A stretch of DNA of 64,000 bases, from positions 56,398 to 120,397 of the forward strand of contig NZ_BOQN01000070.1 of assembly GCF_018332695.1 (NCBI RefSeq), read 5' to 3'. How positions within the stretch are numbered: position 1 is the first letter of the stretch; every line of letters starts with the position of its first letter. A model generated the notes under the pieces. It had not been told where the DNA came from. It saw only the letters and a program-made list of their open reading frames with translations, and did not search any database. Below, piece after piece: positions 59,983 to 64,000 of the stretch. The DNA is from Paractinoplanes toevensis (GTDB lineage: Bacteria; Actinomycetota; Actinomycetes; Mycobacteriales; Micromonosporaceae). The position numbers were made by a program, and so were the translations under genes.

Positions 59983-60096
59983 TCATCTGGCACGGATCTG
60001 GCATGACAGGCAGTGTCCGTGATCCCTCGCTTGTAAGTCCTGGGCGATCCGTCCGACGGCGTCCGTGTATGACCGCGACCTCGGAGGGCCGTCCAT
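59983..60096 (-). CDS. 37-residue frame conserved in both island repeats
   Basis: The frame reads MDGPPRSRSYTDAVGRIAQD then LQARDHGHCLSCQIRAR. It matches the start of the frame in the right-hand copy (MEGSPRSRPRTDCAGRLAQH LQTKD) in register, and base differences between the copies spare much of the peptide. That suggests both derive from a coding ancestor, perhaps the N-terminus of a small DNA-binding protein (GRIAQDLQARD recalls GntR helix 1). It is too short to be sure it is expressed. Confidence 0.35.
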   Translation of the reverse strand: MDGPPRSRSYTDAVGRIAQDLQARDHGHCLSCQIRAR

Positions 60097-60124
60097 CGGT
60101 GAGTCGCTCTAGCCGAGATCATCC
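60021..60124. repeat. Left copy of the about 105-bp island repeat
   Basis: Aligned base by base with 63871-63976, this copy is about 73 to 75% identical by my count, with a two-base gap near the right end, and ends in the identical 12-mer CCGAGATCATCC. Similarity stops on both sides. The two copies are direct repeats 3850 bases apart. Confidence 0.8.
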
Positions 60125-60305
60125 GGTTCGGTTGCTGTCAGCACGATCGAACCCGCGACCAAGGGATTCGGGGCAGTGCAGTTCGGCTCGGCGCGCAGCA
60201 ACGCCGGCCAACCGGCGAAAAGCCTCCCTACTTGACCTGTCCAGCTTGCGCTAACATGGCCGGCTTGCTCGGCGGTCCTACCATGGTTGTGGCGAAGGGC
60301 GGAGC

Positions 60306-60965
60306 ATGGATATCGGTGAGGGATGGCGGCGGCGGCGTTCCGGTCTGCTACTCCCAGGACAGTCGGGCCGAGACATCAGTGATGAGGGTAGATCGCCGTC
60401 GACTGCCGTTCCTTCTCCCGAAGGCGGGTCTTCTGGGGCCTCGCGTAGTTCGCTCTGGATTGCTCTGGTCGCCCTCGTCGTGTCCATAGCCTCGGTGCTG
60501 GCGCAAGTTGTCGCGTTCGTAGACCAACGCAACGATCGCGAAGACCAACAGGCAAAGAAGAATGCGTCACGGGTTCAATTGTGGACGGGCGAGCGCGATG
60601 GCAAACTTGCCGTACTCGTGCAGAACGGATCGTCCGTAGCGCTCACATTTGTGTTTCTGATGTGGGAGAACCCTGTCAACACGGAACCAAAAATCCAAAT
60701 AACGGCGGTCGTTGAGCAGAAACTTGAGCCCTGTACCCGCTGGACGCTTGGCCTTGACCATCCGAAATTCGCTCCAGTGCGAGAGCTCTTCCTGGATGGC
60801 GTCGCGTTCATAGACGCAAACGGCGCGTGGAAGGTGGATTCCCTCCTCGGCGAGTTGGAGGGGCCACACTACGGGCCGCCCAAGCCGGATCAAGTCTTGA
60901 TCGTTCCGTGGGAGTCTTCGTACATGACAGCGGAGGCGATCGAGGGATGTTCGGTGTCAGGATGA
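60306..60965 (+). CDS. Single-pass membrane protein of unknown function
   Basis: A 219-residue protein I do not recognise. It has a low-complexity Ser/Pro/Gly N-terminus, one TM helix (about 50-71), a short charged coiled-coil stretch (FVDQRNDREDQQAKKNAS) and a soluble beta-rich domain. Base composition is clearly lower in GC than the chromosome flanks. Similar single-TM proteins with a beta domain are common in actinobacterial integrated elements. The start is not firmly supported. Confidence 0.65.
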   Translation: MDIGEGWRRRRSGLLLPGQSGRDISDEGRSPSTAVPSPEGGSSGASRSSLWIALVALVVSIASVLAQVVAFVDQRNDREDQQAKKNASRVQLWTGERDGKLAVLVQNGSSVALTFVFLMWENPVNTEPKIQITAVVEQKLEPCTRWTLGLDHPKFAPVRELFLDGVAFIDANGAWKVDSLLGELEGPHYGPPKPDQVLIVPWESSYMTAEAIEGCSVSG

Positions 60966-61123
60966 CCCCGATGAGCCGGAAATCGGCGTGCTGATGTGTC
61001 GGAACTGAGCTGAAGATTCAGCGTACAGCCTGGTCGGGGCACTCGACCTCTTCCGTGTCAAGGAACGATCATGGCGGCGTGGGCTGCTACCGCGTACGCC
61101 TTGAACTGGGCGTTCGGTCCGGC

Positions 61124-61139
61124 GACGTCCATGGACGTC
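61124..61139. promoter_or_regulatory. Perfect 16-bp palindrome
   Basis: GACGTCCATGGACGTC is a perfect palindrome in the spacer between two island genes. It is an operator candidate for an element-encoded regulator; no such regulator is identified. Confidence 0.45.
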
Positions 61140-61157
61140 CGAACTTAACCGTCCCGG

Positions 61158-61188
61158 TTGTCACTAGTTAGTCACTCACCTGATGCTC
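61158..61188. repeat. Left copy of a short direct repeat (GTTAGTCACTCAC)
   Basis: TTGTCAC, then GTTAGTCACTCAC and CTG..GCTC are shared with 61698-61726, 540 bases away, in the same orientation and with small gaps. Each copy lies just outside a small membrane-protein gene. Confidence 0.75.
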
Positions 61189-61226
61189 AAGCTGACTGTC
61201 ACTGCGATGCGGGTTAAAGTCGATCC

Positions 61227-61493
61227 GTGGGGACGTCACCAAAGCCGCCTCGTTGGCGGCGCGCGAGGCCGTATGTGGCTGCCGCTGGTATGGCGTTCGC
61301 CGTAGCGATCAACGAGGTTCAAAAGATCTTCGCTGGGTATTCCCAATCTCCGGAGCCTCAACAGCTTTGGCTCGCCGTTGGCGTGTGCGCTCTCTCGGCG
61401 CTTCTTGCGGGTTCCGCGACGTGGCCGCGCAGGGAGCAGATGCACTCTTGCGCCGTAAAAAAACGGCGCCAGGACTACGCTCTGTGCTCCTAA
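61227..61493 (+). CDS. Small two-helix membrane protein
   Basis: An 88-residue product starting with GTG at 61227. It has two hydrophobic helices (about 13-35 and 47-67) joined by a short polar loop and a basic tail. I do not recognise it. It lies between the two copies of the GTTAGTCACTCAC repeat. Codon use is typical of the island. Confidence 0.5.
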   Translation: MGTSPKPPRWRRARPYVAAAGMAFAVAINEVQKIFAGYSQSPEPQQLWLAVGVCALSALLAGSATWPRREQMHSCAVKKRRQDYALCS

Positions 61494-61697
61494 AGCAGCT
61501 CTCTCCGTTAGCTAGTCGGACTTGTCCGACCTACGCGCTTGGTGAGGTGTAGCGACAGGAGCGCAGCAGACATTGGTCCGCACGACTCCTTGACCCCCAG
61601 GCCAACTTATGATCTTGGATGAGTTTGGTCAACGCGCGTCTGACCTGCGTCGGTCAGTCCGCCAGCGTCCATAGTTGTTCGCCATGATCGCTGGCGA

Positions 61698-61726
61698 TTG
61701 TCACCCAGTTAGTCACTCACTGGCTC
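61698..61726. repeat. Right copy of the short direct repeat
   Basis: TTGTCACCCAGTTAGTCACT CACTGGCTC repeats the sequence at 61158-61188 with two small gaps. It abuts the stop of the minus-strand membrane protein at 61726. Confidence 0.75.
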
Positions 61727-62280
61727 TAAATGTCACGATCGGCAACGTGTGTCGCACGCCAGGAACGCCACCGATCACCTACCGCTATTTCCTGCCGGCC
61801 CGCAGGAGCATCGGGTTGTGCGATCGGCACATAAGGCTTGCGTGGATTTTTCGACATGATCACATGGACCGGAACGCCGCGCCTGTACTCCCTGATGACG
61901 CCGACCCAGATCACCAGCATGCTGGCAGCCGCAAGCGCGAAGTATGTGCGTTCCGGGGATTCCGGGGTCACGTAGGCGCCTACACCGAGCCCGGCCACGC
62001 CCACCAACCACGCCGTGAGCCAGGCGCGTTCGCGGAGCCGGTACGTCACTCGTCGCGACCGCGAGACCGCAAACAGCATGACCATGAGGGCTAGTAACAG
62101 GAAGAGCCCGGCTGTCAGGACGGCTGCTCGGTTCTTCGGCAGTAGCCCGAACAGCACGCCTATCGGGTACAGGATCGCCGCAGCAACGAGGTTGGCCACG
62201 ACGTTGACGCGAACCCCCCGCCAGAACGTCACGAACCTCTGCCATTGATCCTCTTCGCCGGAAGCGTCGTTCTGGGCCAC
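61726..62280 (-). CDS. Four-helix membrane protein of unknown function
   Basis: A 184-residue protein with a charged N-terminus, four hydrophobic helices (about 26-47, 53-71, 89-104 and 113-130) and a basic C-terminal tail. No family is recognised. It starts with GTG at 62280 without a clear ribosome site. It lies in the low-GC island, on the same strand as the two other multi-helix genes to its right. Confidence 0.6.
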   Translation of the reverse strand: MAQNDASGEEDQWQRFVTFWRGVRVNVVANLVAAAILYPIGVLFGLLPKNRAAVLTAGLFLLLALMVMLFAVSRSRRVTYRLRERAWLTAWLVGVAGLGVGAYVTPESPERTYFALAAASMLVIWVGVIREYRRGVPVHVIMSKNPRKPYVPIAQPDAPAGRQEIAVGDRWRSWRATHVADRDI

Positions 62281-62589
62281 GCCGTCGACCGTAGGACCGC
62301 GGTGCTACAGCCGGCCACTGCAAGCGAACAGCGGATACGTTCACTGTCAGCTTGGGAACCGTCTTGATCAGCGTCCCGGGTTTGCAGTTGACCTGGACCG
62401 TCGCGGTGCAGTGGTGCGGCCCGTCAGGGCAATCAAAGCCGATGTTGCCCCTTGTTGACCGGCCGAGCGGGCACGTGGTGGGCACGCACCGAGGCAGTCC
62501 GCTGTCGGCGCTCGGCAACTCGGGACGGCCGGAGTGGCTCGCTATCAGTGGCTACAAGCCGCCATTGGTTGACTGATTGATCGCCCGCG
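62281..62589. other. 309-base spacer without a supported gene
   Basis: A minus-strand frame across 62281-62518 contains several Cys (FDCPDGPHHCTATVQVNC) but no supported start or known domain, and it runs on into the wrong frame of the adjacent membrane gene. I therefore list no gene here. No hairpin with a T tract was evident. Confidence 0.45.
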
Positions 62590-63102
62590 CTAACTGTTGG
62601 CCGATCGCCGTCGGCGCCGTCGCGCAGCGAGAAGGTATCCAGCGGTAAAACCTAGAGTAAGAAGGAGGGTGGCCCCTAACGCCCAGAGAATAGTAGCGAG
62701 GGAGAGAGATCCCGTCTGGAGTGCCAGATTGGTCAGCACACCTGCCAGAAATCCCAAAACCGTCCCGAGAGTAGCTTGGACTCCGCGGCGGTATCTAGCG
62801 AAGCGGCGACGCTCGGCGGCGGGGCCGTTTACCGTCTCGGTCTGGTGCCTTGATACGGAACGAGCAAGACGGAATGAAGCAAACCAGAATCGCACCGCAG
62901 TCAATAACTTGGTTAGCTGCCCAGGAGTTTCGTTGAGAAGCGCTCCCCATTCCTCAGCGCGGTGTTCGCGGCTAGGATCGTGAATACGGTACGCGGCAGC
63001 CTTAATAATCCGTTGCGCCAGCCACCCGGCTACGCCTGACAGCTCGTTGACGAACAGACTCACAACGACAACAGCTGCGAGGCCGAGGAAGAACTCCTGC
63101 AT
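62590..63102 (-). CDS. Two- to three-helix membrane protein of unknown function
   Basis: A 170-residue product with an N-terminal helix (about 5-23), a soluble middle with HDPSREHRAEEWGALLNETP, and two close helices near residues 110-155 ending in an Arg-rich tail. The HRAEEW segment recurs in uncharacterised actinobacterial proteins. The ATG at 63102, nine bases after AGGGGG, is preferred over an overlapping GTG at 63111. It follows the gene at 63104 with a one-base gap, so the two form an operon. Confidence 0.65.
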   Translation of the reverse strand: MQEFFLGLAAVVVVSLFVNELSGVAGWLAQRIIKAAAYRIHDPSREHRAEEWGALLNETPGQLTKLLTAVRFWFASFRLARSVSRHQTETVNGPAAERRRFARYRRGVQATLGTVLGFLAGVLTNLALQTGSLSLATILWALGATLLLTLGFTAGYLLAARRRRRRSANS

Positions 63103-63103
63103 T

Positions 63104-63499
63104 TCAGGCACCCCCTACGCTGGCGGCGAGTAACAACGAGACCTCTAGTGCCCCGACTGCTACGAGATGAGGAACGGTGTACGTGAAGGCAATTCGCCGA
63201 AATCCTGCATCTCGTTCCTTTCCTGCGACGAAAGACATGCCCCAGAGTGCAAGCGCAATCACAAGTGTTAGTGTCATTAGATTCAGAAGGTCATCAGCGA
63301 CCCTTGGGCCTGAGGACTGTGCGATATCAGACGCTTTTATCAGAGTGTTGAACAGTGCAGCTATTAGCAGCTCTGGCCATACTATGAAGACGCTCTCGTT
63401 CAGCGGTTCCCGGCGCATGTTAGCGGTGATGTAGCGGATGAACATGCCCATTCCGGCAGTGACCAAGGGGATGACAAGCATTCGGAATGCCTGACTCAT
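63104..63499 (-). CDS. Four-helix membrane protein of unknown function
   Basis: A 131-residue hydrophobic protein with about four helices (FRMLVIPLVTAGMGMFIRYI near the start, then VFIVWPELLIAALFNTLI). The ATG at 63499 follows AAAGAGATCTTG, a good ribosome site, so the longer upstream frame is not used. It is the first gene of a coupled pair with the membrane protein at 62590. Function unknown; pairs of small membrane proteins are common in conjugative or immunity modules of mobile elements. Confidence 0.65.
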   Translation of the reverse strand: MSQAFRMLVIPLVTAGMGMFIRYITANMRREPLNESVFIVWPELLIAALFNTLIKASDIAQSSGPRVADDLLNLMTLTLVIALALWGMSFVAGKERDAGFRRIAFTYTVPHLVAVGALEVSLLLAASVGGA

Positions 63500-63754
63500 C
63501 AAGATCTCTTTCAACGTCCACCCCGTCTCGGGTGCGCGGCACACGTCATCACGGCGGGAGCTTAGCGGATGCTGCACCGAGGAGGTATTCGGTCATCCTC
63601 CAAACGTGCAGCGGACAGTCTTCATGATCGAATAGTCGGGCGATACCCTGTCTGTTACCGAACGGCGAGCATCCGTAAGCCCGACGAGCCATCGATCGAG
63701 GAATCATCCCGGTTGTCTGGGCTCCGCCGGAGTGAAATGCTCGAAGCTTGGCAG

Positions 63755-63946
63755 TTAGCGACTTCGTACCTTGAACTTGGCATCCTGCGCCTGTTGGACT
63801 GCCCGCTCCTTGGGTCTGAACGCACAGAGAGACTCGACTTTCACCGAGGACGCAACGGGCGCGCCGTACTGATCCTTCGTTTGTAGGTGCTGGGCGAGTC
63901 GTCCGGCACAGTCCGTGCGCGGTCGTGACCTCGGAGAGCCCTCCAT
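63755..63946 (-). CDS. 63-residue frame conserved in both island repeats
   Basis: Starting at the ATG at 63946 the frame reads MEGSPRSRPRTDCAGRLAQH LQTKD in the repeat and continues to a stop outside it (KFKVRSR). Its first 25 residues align in register with the shorter frame at 59983-60096. No ribosome site is clear. It may be a small regulator or a gene remnant. Function unknown. Confidence 0.4.
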   Translation of the reverse strand: MEGSPRSRPRTDCAGRLAQHLQTKDQYGAPVASSVKVESLCAFRPKERAVQQAQDAKFKVRSR

Positions 63947-63976
63947 CGGCAGGTCGCCGCGCGGCCGAGATCATCC
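63871..63976. repeat. Right copy of the about 105-bp island repeat
   Basis: Direct repeat of 60021-60124, about 73 to 75% identical by my count, ending in the same CCGAGATCATCC. It lies 24 bases from the end of the window, so what follows is not visible. Confidence 0.8.
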
Positions 63977-64000
63977 AGGGTGGGCCTGCCCCGTTTTGAC

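Larger units (their letters stand above)
59835..60305. other. 471-base region without a large gene, contains the left paralogous repeat
   Basis: The region upstream of the chimera holds the first copy of the about 105-bp repeat (60021-60124), with a short minus-strand frame in it, and a TTGACC/TAACAT pair near 60232-60257 with too short a spacer to be a convincing promoter. No tRNA or other RNA gene was recognised. Confidence 0.5.
58710..63976. mobile_element. Low-GC island, probable remnant of an integrated element
   Basis: From the integrase remnant to the right-hand 105-bp repeat the GC content drops well below that of the flanks. The genes are small, unrecognised and mostly membrane proteins, and codon use is less GC-biased. 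An integrase at one end, paralogous repeats near both ends and further repeats inside support an integrated plasmid-like or phage-like element, now degraded. No tRNA attachment site was found. The right boundary may lie beyond the window. Confidence 0.6.

Noticed and set aside
60232..60257. TTGACC / TAACAT promoter in the island
   Set aside because: The 14-base spacer is too short for a sigma-70 promoter.
59841..60305. tRNA gene as the integration site of the island
   Set aside because: I searched for acceptor-stem and T-loop (GGTTCGAATCC) patterns near the integrase and the repeats and found no cloverleaf.
62281..62518. Cys-containing minus-strand frame as a secreted peptide gene
   Set aside because: No start or signal peptide and it continues into the wrong frame of the neighbouring gene.
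63549..63974. A 141-codon minus-strand frame across the right repeat
   Set aside because: It is in a different frame from the peptide conserved between the two repeats and has no ribosome site or recognised domain.
1..64000. CRISPR array
   Set aside because: No series of regularly spaced repeats was found; all repeats seen are pairs or short tandem units.

Overview
The window is high-GC actinobacterial DNA. Nearly every codon ends in G or C, GTG and TTG starts are common, and overlapping ATGA or GTGA junctions occur throughout. It also has three F420/LLM oxidoreductase loci, a SARP-type regulator, an ECF42 sigma factor and a pair of DUF6230/DUF6114 proteins. An orphan methyl-accepting chemotaxis receptor and an orphan GvpU-like protein fit a soil genus with a motile stage, such as Actinoplanes or a relative in Micromonosporaceae. 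That placement is an inference. I found no rRNA gene, tRNA gene or CRISPR array.

Layout. 1-5.2 kb: the edge of a PheS-like ligase gene, a methyltransferase, and an amine/amino-acid catabolism locus (FAD oxidase plus Lrp/AsnC regulator, divergent from a saccharopine-dehydrogenase-like gene). 5.2-10.2 kb: a two-gene conflict-type operon, a small EACC1-like protein followed by a 1506-residue caspase-NTPase-membrane-WD40 protein. 10.2-17.3 kb: an aminobutyraldehyde-type dehydrogenase, a large PAS/GAF histidine kinase, an F420 enzyme and a DGPF/ECF42 pair with its likely promoter. 17.3-23.2 kb: two FtsX-type permeases without an ATPase. 23.4-35.4 kb: mostly small-molecule enzymes, each paired with a regulator (ArsR/SRPBCC, SARP/hydrolase, HxlR/NmrA), plus a secreted ricin-fold lectin, a membrane zinc peptidase and an aminotransferase.

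35.5-49.9 kb: a diiron-oxygenase-like remnant, an ECF sigma factor with a membrane partner, a kinase-fold phosphotransferase, a decayed CDP-alcohol phosphatidyltransferase, a sulfotransferase, a lipoprotein/MacB-like permease, tRNA-editing and zinc-finger proteins, GvpU, DUF6230/DUF6114 and a secreted GH9 cellulase with a CebR-like operator. 49.9-51.1 kb: a rearrangement scar where two genes that lost their 5' ends meet head to head. 51-58.7 kb: the chemotaxis receptor, a methyltransferase, a complete four-gene ABC importer and a LysM/M15 peptidase.

58.7-64 kb: an island of clearly lower GC. It opens with a Nudix-integrase chimera and holds small unrecognised membrane proteins, several repeats and a paralogous about 105-bp repeat near each end. 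It looks like the remnant of an integrated element.

The strongest candidates for follow-up are the EACC1-caspase-STAND-WD40 operon, the Nudix-integrase chimera with its repeat-bounded island, and the apparently leaderless cellulase with an operator inside its first codons.
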